Source of the DNA: Chryseobacterium sp. G0186
GTDB taxonomy: Bacteria > Bacteroidota > Bacteroidia > Flavobacteriales > Weeksellaceae
Reading direction: 5' to 3'
NCBI RefSeq assembly: GCF_003815675.1
Contig: NZ_CP033918.1
Coordinates: 4,836,001-4,900,000, forward strand
DNA length: 64,000 bases
Positions 1 to 8,920 of this stretch are shown here, one piece after another; the first letter of the stretch is position 1, and each line of letters opens with the position of its first letter. The notes beneath the pieces were generated by a model. That model had not been told where the DNA came from. It saw only the letters and a program-made list of their open reading frames with translations, and did no database searches. The translations under genes and the position numbers were made by a program.

Positions 1-45
1 CTTTTTAAATGTAACAGTACAAGATACGTTTTCAATTTTCTGTCG

Positions 46-53
46 TACATTTG
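46..53 (+). promoter_or_regulatory. putative -7 box for rnz
   Basis: TACATTTG matches the flavobacterial -7 consensus TAnnTTTG and lies 18 bases before the rnz start codon, which implies a very short 5' leader. No clear -33 TTG lies about 20 bases upstream, so this is only suggestive. Confidence 0.35.
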
Positions 54-71
54 TTACAATAAACTATTGAT

Positions 72-986
72 TTGAGTACTTATTTAACAATATTAGGTTT
101 TAACTCTGCAATTCCGACTGTCAACACTTCACCAACAGCCCAGCTGCTGGAAATGGAAGAAAGACACTTTCTTATCGACTGTGGTGAGGGGACGCAGGTA
201 CAGCTGAGAAAAGCAAAAGCCAGATTTTCAAAAATCAACCATATTTTTATTTCCCATCTTCATGGAGATCATTGTTTTGGACTTCCGGGTCTTATAGCCT
301 CTTTCCGTCTTTTGGGAAGAGATAATCCATTACATGTCTACGGACCAAAGGGAATCAAAAAGATGATGGAAACCATTTTTCAGATTACAGAAACCCACCG
401 TGGCTTTGAAGTAATTTATCATGAGCTGGATAAGGATTATTCTGAAAAAATCTACGAAGACAATAGAGTAGAAGTCTATACCATTCCTTTGGATCACAGG
501 ATTTACTGTAACGGTTACCTCTTTAAGGAGAAACCAAAGGATAGGCATCTCAACATGAAAGAAATTGCCAAGTACAGCGAAATTGAAACCTGTGATTATC
601 ACCATATAAAAGCAGGAAAAGATTTTGTACTAAGTGACGGCTATGTTCTGAAAAATGAAATATTGACGGTTGAACCGGCTCCATCAGTATCCTATGCTTT
701 CTGTAGTGATACCCGTTATCTTGAATCTGTAATTCCGATCATTAAAAACGTCACGGTTTTATACCATGAATCTACATTTTTACATGATTTAAAAGAAATG
801 GCAGATTACACAGGTCATACAACAGCACTGGAAGCTGCTACTATCGCACAAAAGGCTCAGGTAGGCAAACTGATCCTCGGACACTTTTCCAATAGATATG
901 CAGATCTGACCGTATTTACAGATGAAGCCAGAAATATATTTCCCAATTCATTCTTGCCAAAAGCTTTGGAAAGTGTAAAAATTTAA
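72..986 (+). CDS. rnz: ribonuclease Z
   Basis: Cytoplasmic metallo-beta-lactamase-fold endonuclease that removes 3' trailers from tRNA precursors. The zinc motif HLHGDH is at residues 62-67, after the family's N-terminal LIDCGEGTQ stretch at about 34-42. An FCSDTRY motif and a C-terminal LGHFSNRY motif supply the remaining metal ligands. At 304 residues it has the usual short (RNase Z-S) length. The start is a TTG, because no in-frame ATG lies near the conserved N-terminus; an ATG at residue 28 would cut into the fold. The stop is only 6 bases before the next gene, so the two are probably co-transcribed. Family identity is secure; the exact start is slightly less so. Confidence 0.95.
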   Translation: MSTYLTILGFNSAIPTVNTSPTAQLLEMEERHFLIDCGEGTQVQLRKAKARFSKINHIFISHLHGDHCFGLPGLIASFRLLGRDNPLHVYGPKGIKKMMETIFQITETHRGFEVIYHELDKDYSEKIYEDNRVEVYTIPLDHRIYCNGYLFKEKPKDRHLNMKEIAKYSEIETCDYHHIKAGKDFVLSDGYVLKNEILTVEPAPSVSYAFCSDTRYLESVIPIIKNVTVLYHESTFLHDLKEMADYTGHTTALEAATIAQKAQVGKLILGHFSNRYADLTVFTDEARNIFPNSFLPKALESVKI

Positions 987-992
987 AAGAAT

Positions 993-1763
993 ATGCTGAA
1001 TTTTGAAGAGCTGAGAAGCTTTCTTGATGAAAAAGCAGATCAGTATAATGCTCCCGATTTTATTGAAAATGATCCGATACAGATTCCGCATCGTTTTTCA
1101 TTAAAACAGGATATTGAGATTGCCGGATTTCTGGCAGCAACAATCTCCTGGGGAAACAGAAAGTCAATTATTAATTCTGCCAATAAAATGCTTGATATTA
1201 TGGGGAACTCTCCCTATGATTTCGTTCAGAATTATTCTGAAAAAGATTTAGAATATATTCAGGATAAAAGCATTCACAGAACGTTTAATGGACAGGATTT
1301 TTCTTATTTTATTAAACAGTTTAACAGGATTTATAAAGAGAATGAAAGTCTGGAGGATTTGTTTATGGTAAAGGATTCTGAAATCAATTTTCTGCATGGT
1401 ATAGAACGATTTCGAAACGGTTTTCTGGAAACTGAAAAACACAGAAGCCACAAACATATCAGTTCACCCTATAAAAATTCATCCGCTAAAAGAATCATTA
1501 TGTTTCTAAGATGGATGGTAAGAAAAGATAAAAGAGGGGTAGACTTTGGGATTTGGGAAAACATCGATCAGAAATACCTTTCTATTCCTCTGGATGTGCA
1601 TACCGGAAATATTTCTAGAAAATTAGGACTGGTTTCAAGAACACAGAATGACTGGAAAACAGTAGAGGAATTGGATGTAGCAATCAGGAAGTTTGATGAA
1701 AATGATCCGGCAAAATATGATTTTGCACTGTTTGGATTAGGAGTCACCAAGGAGCTCTTGTAA
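993..1763 (+). CDS. TIGR02757 family protein (DUF2400)
   Basis: A 256-residue protein recognised as the TIGR02757/DUF2400 family, which is common in Bacteroidota and spirochaetes. Characteristic segments are the N-terminal DPIQIPHRF, the FLAATISWGNRKSI stretch and the central RWMVRKD...VDFGIW region followed by PLDVHTG. The family's biochemical role is not established. The helical layout and the PLDVHTG segment resemble DNA-glycosylase-like folds, but I see no basis for naming an activity. It begins 6 bases after rnz and 15 bases before the next gene, so it sits in the middle of a likely three-gene operon. Confidence 0.85.
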   Translation: MLNFEELRSFLDEKADQYNAPDFIENDPIQIPHRFSLKQDIEIAGFLAATISWGNRKSIINSANKMLDIMGNSPYDFVQNYSEKDLEYIQDKSIHRTFNGQDFSYFIKQFNRIYKENESLEDLFMVKDSEINFLHGIERFRNGFLETEKHRSHKHISSPYKNSSAKRIIMFLRWMVRKDKRGVDFGIWENIDQKYLSIPLDVHTGNISRKLGLVSRTQNDWKTVEELDVAIRKFDENDPAKYDFALFGLGVTKELL

Positions 1764-1778
1764 AAAAATGTAATAAGG

Positions 1779-2333
1779 ATGAAAAAATATAACGAAAAAA
1801 CAGAAGTTCTTGAAAAAATAGCAGACCGCGTTACCTCATGGATTGGGTCCATCCAATCATTGATTGTGCATACGCTGCTTTTTCTTACTTCATTTCTGCT
1901 TCCAATGGTACACTTGGTAGAATTTGATAAAATGCTTCTTATTCTTACTACGGTACTTTCCCTTGAAGCTATTTATCTGGCAATATTTATTCAGATGTCT
2001 GTTAATAAAAGCCATGAGAAAATTGAAGACATTCAGGAGGATATTGAGGAAATAAGTGAAGATATTGAAGATATTCAGGAGGACATCGAAGAGATCAGTG
2101 AAGATATCGAGGAGATTAATGAAGACATAGAGGATATTCAGGAAGATATTGAAGAAATCAGCGAAGATATTGATGAAATTAACGAAGAAGAAGAGGATGA
2201 AGATCACAATGAAAGAGCAAAGAATGTCATTCTGAAAAGCAATGTCAATTCGAATAAGAATGAAATAAAAGGTTTGAAAGATATTATCAGTCAACTTCAG
2301 AATGAGATCGATCAATTGAAAAAAAATGAATAA
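1779..2333 (+). CDS. small membrane protein with acidic Ile heptad coiled coil (DUF1003/iron-permease-like)
   Basis: A 184-residue protein. Residues 1-78 hold two membrane segments (about 27-45 and 52-71) in a layout like DUF1003 or low-affinity iron permease proteins, including a polar IQMSVNKS end to the second helix. Residues 80-135 are eight uninterrupted heptads of the form E-D-I-E-(D/E)-I-(Q/S/N), with isoleucine at every a and d position and three to four acidic residues per heptad. A poly-acidic linker (136-143) leads to a second predicted helix (about 158-184). Isoleucine at both core positions is known from GCN4 variants to favour trimers, so I infer a membrane-anchored oligomer with a strongly negative stalk. 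The role is unknown. It follows the TIGR02757 gene by 15 bases and ends before a terminator. Confidence 0.75.
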   Translation: MKKYNEKTEVLEKIADRVTSWIGSIQSLIVHTLLFLTSFLLPMVHLVEFDKMLLILTTVLSLEAIYLAIFIQMSVNKSHEKIEDIQEDIEEISEDIEDIQEDIEEISEDIEEINEDIEDIQEDIEEISEDIDEINEEEEDEDHNERAKNVILKSNVNSNKNEIKGLKDIISQLQNEIDQLKKNE

Positions 2334-2372
2334 TAAGCCTTGAAGGTATACTTGTAAAAATATAAAATAAGA

Positions 2373-2405
2373 AAGCAGATCAGTTATTATTGATCTGTTT
2401 TTTTA
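2373..2405 (+). terminator. rho-independent terminator after the rnz operon
   Basis: Stem CAGATCA / TGATCTG with an 8-base AT loop followed by eight T residues, 40 bases after the stop of the heptad protein. Confidence 0.75.
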
Positions 2406-2503
2406 TGACTAAAAAACAATATATTTTATGAAAAATGTAATAATAAAAAGTATTTGTTGTGAATATTTGTAATTAAGTTGTGAATAAGTAACTGAAGCAC
2501 TGA

Positions 2504-2531
2504 GTTGTATTAATTATTTTTGTTACATTTG
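2504..2531 (+). promoter_or_regulatory. promoter of the first anchor-L protein
   Basis: TACATTTG (2524-2531) is an exact TAnnTTTG -7 box, with a TTG about 19 bases upstream. The implied transcription start is close to 2535, just ahead of the ATG at 2548. Confidence 0.6.
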
Positions 2532-2547
2532 AACAAATGAAATTAAA

Positions 2548-4908
2548 ATGTTGATTTATAGATTAAAAAACTACTTTTTTCTTTTAACGTTTTTATTGGT
2601 TTCTGTCCCTGTTTTTTCTCAGACTACCCCTGATCGAAAAAAGATAAGACACAGGCCATCTTCGGAAAGTTTGAGGGCTGGAAACTTTATAGATGTAAAT
2701 GATCTTAATTATGTTGCCTCAACTTATTCTCCTGAACAACTGGTAAAAGATATTTTGATTAATGGTGGATCCACCTGTACGACGGCTAATGTAACCAATG
2801 TTACAGTAAGTCCTGACCATGGCGTTGATAATGAGACCAGATTTTGGGGATACTTCAATAAAGGAACGGCAACTTTTCCGTTTACAGATGGAATTGTACT
2901 GACAACAGGGCACGCAAGAGATGCAGGGAATGGTTTTATAGGATTATTAAGCAAGACCATAGGTACCGGAAGTGATCCGGATCTTGTAGCAGCAACCAAC
3001 CCTATCGTTGAGCTGAAGGATGCCGTAGCCCTTGAGTTCGACTTTGTTCCCAATTCTACCCAGGTAAAATTCAATTATATTTTTGCATCAGAAGAATATG
3101 ATTCAGATTTTCCTTGTACAGGTGGATTTTCAGATGCTTTTGCACTTCTGCTAAAAAAGGTGGGAGATCCAACTTATACCAATCTTGCAATCTTGCCAGG
3201 TGGAGCAGGCCCGGTAAGTGCAACTAATATTGTGCCTGCAGGTAACGGCTTTAGCTGTGGTCCTATCAATGAGGCTTACTTTGGAGGAATGAATAACCCG
3301 CATGTCGGTATTAATTATTATGGAAAAACAGTTCCGTTAACTGCAATTGCAGATGTAATTCCGGGGCAAACCTATCATTTTAAATTGGTCCTTGCAGATG
3401 CAAAAGATAATGGCCATGATTCTGCCGTTTTTCTTGAGGGAGGCTCATTTGATATTGGTATTAAAATCGTGGATGAAACCGGAGCAAGCTTACCGGCAAG
3501 CATCAATATGTGTGACAATACCCCGAAACCATTAAAGGCTCAACTGGCAGCCGTTCCTGGAATGACTTTTCAATGGTATAAGGATGGGGTTTTGATTCCT
3601 GGAGCCACCAATTCTTTATATACAGCGACTCAGCCGGGAGTCTATACGGTAACAGTAATGATTCCGGGTAATCAATGTCCTAGTGAAGCTAAGGTTACTA
3701 TTGTTGGCGGAACAAGTCCTACCGTACAAAATGCAGTACTGAAGCTGTGTACAACACCTACAGTGAATACCTTTAATTTATTGGCAGCACAGCCTATGAT
3801 TAGTACAACACCGGGTGCTTTATTCCGTTTTTATGCAAATCAGGCAGATGCACAGGCTCAGAATAACAGCTATATTCCTAATTTAACAAACTATAACGGA
3901 ACAGATGGTCAGGTATTGTATGTTTTGGTTTCCAATGGAGCGTTTTGTAGTAGAATTGCAACAATGACTTTACACAAAGAAGAAACTCCTGTGGTGAAAC
4001 TTAATGCTGCGAAACTAAAGATTTGTTTAGGTGAGTCTGTTTTATTAACAGCTTCGGGTGGGGTAACTTATGAGTGGAGTGATACTTCTGATACGGGAGG
4101 GACAAGAACCGTAAGTCCAACCAAGACTACTACTTATACCGTTTATGCGATCGGGGCACAAGGTTGTAAATCATTACAATCTGCTCAGGTTACCATTGAA
4201 GTGGTACCAGCAATAGTTTCTGTTTTGAAGGGTGGACATATCTGTGAGGGAGACAGACTCCTTTTAGATGCCGGTTCTGGACCCGGATATACTTATCAAT
4301 GGAGCACGGGACAGACAACCCAGACTATTACAGTAGATAAACCGGGAGAATATACAGTGACAATCAGCAATGGAGTGTGTTCAAAGGAATTTAAGACGCA
4401 GGTTATCAGAGCTGTTATTCCTGCGATCATCAATGTTGATTATAATGATAAAGGAACCATGGTTCTTACGGCGAGTAACCCAAGTAAAGGAATATTGGAG
4501 TATTCAATAGATAACGGGATTAACTGGCAGTCTTCCAATGTATTTACCAACGTACCTAAAAATAAGGTGATTACCATTCGTGTAAGAGTGAAATATACAA
4601 GCTGCGAAGGTTATCTTGAGTTCTTTACCTTTGTGATGAAAAATGTAATTACTCCCAATGGAGATAATATGAATGATATTATTGATTTCAGAGGAGTGAG
4701 CGGATATAAGGATTTCAGTGGTAAGGTTTTCGACCGTTACGGAAAAGAGGTGTTCAGAGCCGAAAAGATAAGGCCTTATTGGGATGGTTATTTTCAGGGG
4801 AAACGATTGCCTACAGCATCCTATTGGTATCAGGTTACTTACGAAGATCCTGCCAGTAAGCTGCTTACTGTGAAAACCGGATGGATATTGCTGAAAAATA
4901 TAGAATAA
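2548..4908 (+). CDS. choice-of-anchor L surface protein with T9SS type B C-terminus (copy 1)
   Basis: A 786-residue exported protein. A signal peptide (about 1-25, ending VFSQ) leads to the RAGNFIDVN motif and a choice-of-anchor L domain (about 60-300) with its marks FPFTDGIVLTTG, FNYIFASEEY, LPGGAGPVS and YHFKLVLAD. Ig-like modules follow (about 315-690) with repeated K(I/L)CxGESV...TTTYTVYA strands. The last 88 residues (699-786) are a gliding-motility-associated, T9SS type B sorting domain: ITPNGDNMND, FDRYGKEVF, SYWYQVTYED, GWILLKN. Such proteins cross the outer membrane by T9SS and act at the cell surface or in the medium, often in adhesion; the ligand is unknown. It is the first of three adjacent paralogues, each transcribed alone. 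Confidence 0.9.
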   Translation: MLIYRLKNYFFLLTFLLVSVPVFSQTTPDRKKIRHRPSSESLRAGNFIDVNDLNYVASTYSPEQLVKDILINGGSTCTTANVTNVTVSPDHGVDNETRFWGYFNKGTATFPFTDGIVLTTGHARDAGNGFIGLLSKTIGTGSDPDLVAATNPIVELKDAVALEFDFVPNSTQVKFNYIFASEEYDSDFPCTGGFSDAFALLLKKVGDPTYTNLAILPGGAGPVSATNIVPAGNGFSCGPINEAYFGGMNNPHVGINYYGKTVPLTAIADVIPGQTYHFKLVLADAKDNGHDSAVFLEGGSFDIGIKIVDETGASLPASINMCDNTPKPLKAQLAAVPGMTFQWYKDGVLIPGATNSLYTATQPGVYTVTVMIPGNQCPSEAKVTIVGGTSPTVQNAVLKLCTTPTVNTFNLLAAQPMISTTPGALFRFYANQADAQAQNNSYIPNLTNYNGTDGQVLYVLVSNGAFCSRIATMTLHKEETPVVKLNAAKLKICLGESVLLTASGGVTYEWSDTSDTGGTRTVSPTKTTTYTVYAIGAQGCKSLQSAQVTIEVVPAIVSVLKGGHICEGDRLLLDAGSGPGYTYQWSTGQTTQTITVDKPGEYTVTISNGVCSKEFKTQVIRAVIPAIINVDYNDKGTMVLTASNPSKGILEYSIDNGINWQSSNVFTNVPKNKVITIRVRVKYTSCEGYLEFFTFVMKNVITPNGDNMNDIIDFRGVSGYKDFSGKVFDRYGKEVFRAEKIRPYWDGYFQGKRLPTASYWYQVTYEDPASKLLTVKTGWILLKNIE

Positions 4909-4923
4909 ATTTAAATAATAATG

Positions 4924-4955
4924 AAAAGACTGGCTGTTTCGTCAGTCTTTTTTTT
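4924..4955 (+). terminator. terminator after anchor-L protein copy 1
   Basis: Stem AAAGACTG / CAGTCTTT with a 10-base loop and a run of T residues, 16 bases after the stop codon. Confidence 0.8.
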
Positions 4956-5054
4956 ATTGATATTTAATAAATAGAGTTGATATTCTATCATAAATAAATT
5001 TGAATTAGTAATAATGTAAATTGAGTTAAACTGAATTTCAATTAAAAAAAATAG

Positions 5055-5062
5055 TATTTTTG
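5055..5062 (+). promoter_or_regulatory. -7 box for anchor-L protein copy 2
   Basis: TATTTTTG fits TAnnTTTG exactly and lies 16 bases before the ATG at 5079. A -33 element is not obvious. Confidence 0.5.
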
Positions 5063-5078
5063 TTTAAAATAATATAAA

Positions 5079-8000
5079 ATGTTAAATAGGAGGACAGAGA
5101 ATTTATTTTTAATGCTATTGTTTGTTTTTATCGGAAGCTTTGTTTTTGCTCAGAATAGAGGAAAGACAGGTGAGTACAGAAAGCCCAGTGCGGCCACGAT
5201 GAGAGCAGGCAATTTTATAGATGTGAATACTCCTGCTTATCCTGAGTCTGGTTATAGCATTACACAATTGGTCAAAGATGTTCTTATATCCGGAGGAGGA
5301 TGTGCCAGTGCTAATGTAAGCAATGTTGTGGTGTCTCCTAATTTACAACCATCCAATCAGAACCGAAGCTGGGGGTTTTTTAATAAGGCTACTACTAATT
5401 TTCCTTTTAATAAGGGAATTATTCTCTCTACGGGTTATGCCAGTAAAGCAGGAAATTCATTTCTGGCTGATTTAAGTGATGACCTTGCTACAGGAGGAGA
5501 TGTGGATTTGGCAACAGCGCTGGGAATTGATAATGCCTTTTTGCAAAATGCAACGTTTATAGAGTTTGATTTTGTAGCAGTTTCTTCAGAAGTTACTTTC
5601 AAATATTTATTTGCATCAAAAGAATATCAGCAAAATTTTCCATGTAACATTACAGATGGTTTTGCTTTATTGCTGAAAAAAGTAGGTGATCCTACCTATA
5701 CCAACATGGCGGTGCTTCCCGGAGGAGCAGGACCTGTGAGTGTAACGAATATTCACCCGGCGTATCCTCCTACCTGCGGACCTAAAAATGAAGGCTATTA
5801 TGGCGGAACAAATACAGCTCAGATAGAAACCAACTTTAATGGACGTACTATTCCGTTAACGGCGAAAGCAACTGTAATTCCTGGGCAGACTTATCATTTT
5901 AAAATGGTACTGGCTGATTATCAGGATCCCAATTTTGACTCCGCGGTGTTTTTAGAAGCCGGATCATTTGATATTGGTGTAAAGATTCTGGGCCCTGGAG
6001 GTGTACAGCTTCCGGCTTCTGTGAATATGTGTGATAATGCACCACAGACTTTTACAGCCTCTGTTCAGGAACCCAATGTAACCTATCAGTGGTTTTTAAA
6101 TAATAACCCTATTTCTGGCGCAACCACTTCAAGTTATACAGCTACACAACCTGGTACCTATACTGTTAAAGTGTATGTTCTGGGGAGTACCTGTCCGGGT
6201 GAGGCAACGGTTACTGTTATTGGAGGAACTTCTCCTACAGTACAGAATGCTACGCTTACCGCCTGTTATGCGGCAGGAAATGCTACCTTTAATTTACCGG
6301 TAGCGCAACCGTCTATAAGTACTACACCCGGGGCGAATTTTTCATATTATACCACGTTGGCAGATGCCACTGCCGGTAATGCTAATACAATTCCTACTCC
6401 TACAGCTTATCCAAGCCCCGGAGGGCAGACTGTTTATGTAAGGGTTGCAAGTGGATTTTGTGCAAAAGTAGCAGAACTACAGCTTGTAAAAGCTCCGCAG
6501 ATGACAGGGTCTATTGTGCCTCCATCAGTTCTAACGTGTACAAATTCTCAGATTACACTGGATGCTTCTGCTTCGGTTTATCCTTCAGGAGCTACATTCA
6601 CCTGGACAACCACAGGTGGAAACATTGTGTCAGGTGGAAATACTTTGACTCCCTTGATCAATGCCCCTGGAACATATACATTGACGATATCACAAGTTTA
6701 TCAACCCGGAAATGTTAGTTGTACAGCCGTTGCCAATGTAGTTGTTACCGGAAATAGTGCTCCTCCAAACCCATTACTTACTGCGCCTAAGGTGAAAATA
6801 TGCAAGGGAGAATCAATAATATTAACTGCTTCAGGAGGGGCAACCTACAATTGGGGGAATGGTCTTCCTGGGAACGGAAACACACAAACAGTATCTCCTA
6901 CAGTCACTACAACCTATACCGTAACTGCAGTAGGTGCGAACGGATGTGCTTCCGCAAATCCGGCCACTTTAACCATTGAGGTATCAGAACCTTTTACAGC
7001 ACAAAACGCAATATTACATAAGTGTTATAAACCGGGATTAACCTTTGATCTTACAGAGTCACAAACTCAAATAACCACGGCTGCTGGGGTTACCTTTACC
7101 TATTATGTAAATCAGACGGATGCCAATGCCGCAAATGGAAACTTTATTGTGCCCTTTACAGCATATACGCCTCTGTCAGCAAATCAGACGATCTATGTAT
7201 TGGTGAGTAATGGAGGATGTAGCTATGTGGTTTCTCTTCAATTGCTGAGAACTGCTGAAACAACCCTTACGATAGGAGCACCGCAAACCGTTACCTGCAC
7301 AACTCCTCAGGTTACCTTTAATGCTTCAACTTCTGTAATACCAGCCGGATCTACGATTGCATGGACTACAGCGGGAGGAACAATTGTATCAGGAGCAAAT
7401 ACGCTTACCCCTGTTGTAAGTGCTGGAGGTACTTATACCTTAACGGTTACTAATGTATCACAACCAGGAAATTTAAGCTGTCCTTATACTGCATCGGTTA
7501 CTGTTACACAGGATACAGCATTACCGGTTGCAGCGCTTGTGTCATCACAACCTCGTATATGTGTTGGAGAATCTGTAACATTAACAGCTTCAGGTGGGGC
7601 TACCTATCAATGGGGTAATGGCCTTACCGGAACTGGAAATACTCAGGTAGTATCACCAACGGTTACAACAACTTATACGGTACGTGCAGTAGGCGCTAAT
7701 GGATGTGTTTCGGCAACCCCTGCAACAGTTACTGTTCAGGTAGGACCTCCGATTGCAGGAGTTTCTGCGTCTCAAGCAAAGATATGTGCCGGTGAATCTG
7801 TAACCCTTACTGCTACGGGAGGATTTACCTATAATTGGGTTGGGCTTACCGGAAATGGGAATACCCAGGTGGTAACTCCTACCGTCACTACTACCTATTC
7901 TGTATACGCATTAGGAGGAAATGGCTGTAGCTCGGTGAATCCTGCTACGGTAAAAATTGAAGTAGTTCCTGCTATTGTTTCTACATTGGAAAATGTATAT

Positions 8001-8666
8001 GTATGTGCCGGAGATAATGGAACATTGGATGCAGGGGCAGGACCTAATTATACTTATTTATGGAATACGGGAGCAACCACCCGAACAATCACAACAAGTG
8101 TAGCCGGAACTTATTCTGTTACCATCAGTAATGGAGTGTGTTCTAAAGTTTTCACCGCACAGTTGGTTAATCCTGATCTGCCTCAGTTTATCAAGGTGGT
8201 TCATGAAAAAAATACCCTGGTTCTTACTGCAACCAATCCAACAGGAGGAGTATTGGAGTATTCCATAGATGGAGGATTAACATGGCAGCCGTCAAATGTA
8301 TTTACCGGAATTTTAAATAATACGAACTATCATTTGATGGTGAGAGTAAAGGATGCAAAATGTGGTACATCACTGGATTATTTTACATTTATAATAAACA
8401 ATGCCATTACTCCTAATATGGATGGAATAAATGACACGATAGATTTCACCGGAATTAGTGGATATAAGGATTTTTCAGCATCAATTTTCGACAGGTATGG
8501 TGCTGAAGTTTTCAAGGCTACTAAAGGAGATGTTATATGGAGAGGATCTGTAAAAGGAATAAATCTGCCTAGTGCCACTTATTGGTATAGAGTTCAGTGG
8601 GAAGATCCTGCAAGTAAAAAGTTGGAACAACGCTCAGGTTGGATACTATTGAAAAATAGAAACTAA
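5079..8666 (+). CDS. choice-of-anchor L surface protein with T9SS type B C-terminus (copy 2, expanded)
   Basis: A 1195-residue paralogue of the flanking genes. Signal peptide 1-25 (ending VFAQ), RAGNFIDVN motif, choice-of-anchor L domain (about 60-300; FLFASKEY-like strand, LPGGAGPVS, YHFKMVLAD), a long Ig-like region, then a type B T9SS sorting domain (1108-1195; ITPNMDGIND, FDRYGAEVF, GWILLKN). It is about 410 residues longer than its neighbours because a two-part unit has been duplicated: a 'VQNAxLxxCY...' module plus a PKD/Ig-like 'TASG...TTTYTV' module. The Ig units include four near-repeats of the type ICxGESVTLTASGGATYxWGN. It is probably a surface adhesin or matrix protein; the substrate is unknown. 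Internal repeats make it prone to copy-number change. Confidence 0.9.
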   Translation: MLNRRTENLFLMLLFVFIGSFVFAQNRGKTGEYRKPSAATMRAGNFIDVNTPAYPESGYSITQLVKDVLISGGGCASANVSNVVVSPNLQPSNQNRSWGFFNKATTNFPFNKGIILSTGYASKAGNSFLADLSDDLATGGDVDLATALGIDNAFLQNATFIEFDFVAVSSEVTFKYLFASKEYQQNFPCNITDGFALLLKKVGDPTYTNMAVLPGGAGPVSVTNIHPAYPPTCGPKNEGYYGGTNTAQIETNFNGRTIPLTAKATVIPGQTYHFKMVLADYQDPNFDSAVFLEAGSFDIGVKILGPGGVQLPASVNMCDNAPQTFTASVQEPNVTYQWFLNNNPISGATTSSYTATQPGTYTVKVYVLGSTCPGEATVTVIGGTSPTVQNATLTACYAAGNATFNLPVAQPSISTTPGANFSYYTTLADATAGNANTIPTPTAYPSPGGQTVYVRVASGFCAKVAELQLVKAPQMTGSIVPPSVLTCTNSQITLDASASVYPSGATFTWTTTGGNIVSGGNTLTPLINAPGTYTLTISQVYQPGNVSCTAVANVVVTGNSAPPNPLLTAPKVKICKGESIILTASGGATYNWGNGLPGNGNTQTVSPTVTTTYTVTAVGANGCASANPATLTIEVSEPFTAQNAILHKCYKPGLTFDLTESQTQITTAAGVTFTYYVNQTDANAANGNFIVPFTAYTPLSANQTIYVLVSNGGCSYVVSLQLLRTAETTLTIGAPQTVTCTTPQVTFNASTSVIPAGSTIAWTTAGGTIVSGANTLTPVVSAGGTYTLTVTNVSQPGNLSCPYTASVTVTQDTALPVAALVSSQPRICVGESVTLTASGGATYQWGNGLTGTGNTQVVSPTVTTTYTVRAVGANGCVSATPATVTVQVGPPIAGVSASQAKICAGESVTLTATGGFTYNWVGLTGNGNTQVVTPTVTTTYSVYALGGNGCSSVNPATVKIEVVPAIVSTLENVYVCAGDNGTLDAGAGPNYTYLWNTGATTRTITTSVAGTYSVTISNGVCSKVFTAQLVNPDLPQFIKVVHEKNTLVLTATNPTGGVLEYSIDGGLTWQPSNVFTGILNNTNYHLMVRVKDAKCGTSLDYFTFIINNAITPNMDGINDTIDFTGISGYKDFSASIFDRYGAEVFKATKGDVIWRGSVKGINLPSATYWYRVQWEDPASKKLEQRSGWILLKNRN

Positions 8667-8694
8667 ATAATTAGATATATAGAAAATAATTAAC

Positions 8695-8724
8695 AAAACC
8701 CTCCAGTAACGGAGGGTTTTATGT
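8695..8724 (+). terminator. terminator after anchor-L protein copy 2
   Basis: Perfect 10-base stem AAAACCCTCC / GGAGGGTTTT with a 6-base loop, 29 bases after the stop. Confidence 0.85.
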
Positions 8725-8896
8725 TGTTTTGTATTAAATGATGATTATATGTGTGATTTGGTTTAGTAAACGTATTAATTTGATAATTAACAGATATTTA
8801 AATAGGTGTTTTAATGAAAAATGGATTTTAGAGAGTAGGTTTTAATTTTTTGTTATAAAAAATACAAATATGTATATGGTATATTTAAAAAAAAAT

Positions 8897-8904
8897 TAAA
8901 TTTG
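8897..8904 (+). promoter_or_regulatory. -7 box for anchor-L protein copy 3
   Basis: TAAATTTG matches TAnnTTTG exactly, 17 bases before the start codon, the same arrangement as in the two upstream paralogues. Confidence 0.5.
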
Positions 8905-8920
8905 TTGAAACAAAAATATT

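Noticed and set aside
1..71. Possible 3' end of an upstream gene at the left edge
   Set aside because: Two frames are open for about 22 codons, but a -7 box lies in the region and no recognisable protein end is visible.
2016..2183. Regular 42-base repeat that could suggest a CRISPR or satellite array
   Set aside because: Units are contiguous without spacers, vary at third codon positions and encode heptads, so it is coding repeat.
1890..2315. Long open frame on the minus strand opposite the heptad protein
   Set aside because: It is the mirror of a repetitive GAA/GAT-rich coding region; the predicted peptide is low-complexity Phe/Ile/Leu/Asn and the plus-strand frame has clear coding character.
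6458..6718. Open frame inside the 1195-residue surface protein, same strand
   Set aside because: Out-of-frame shadow; no start context and the real frame continues through it with Ig-like motifs.
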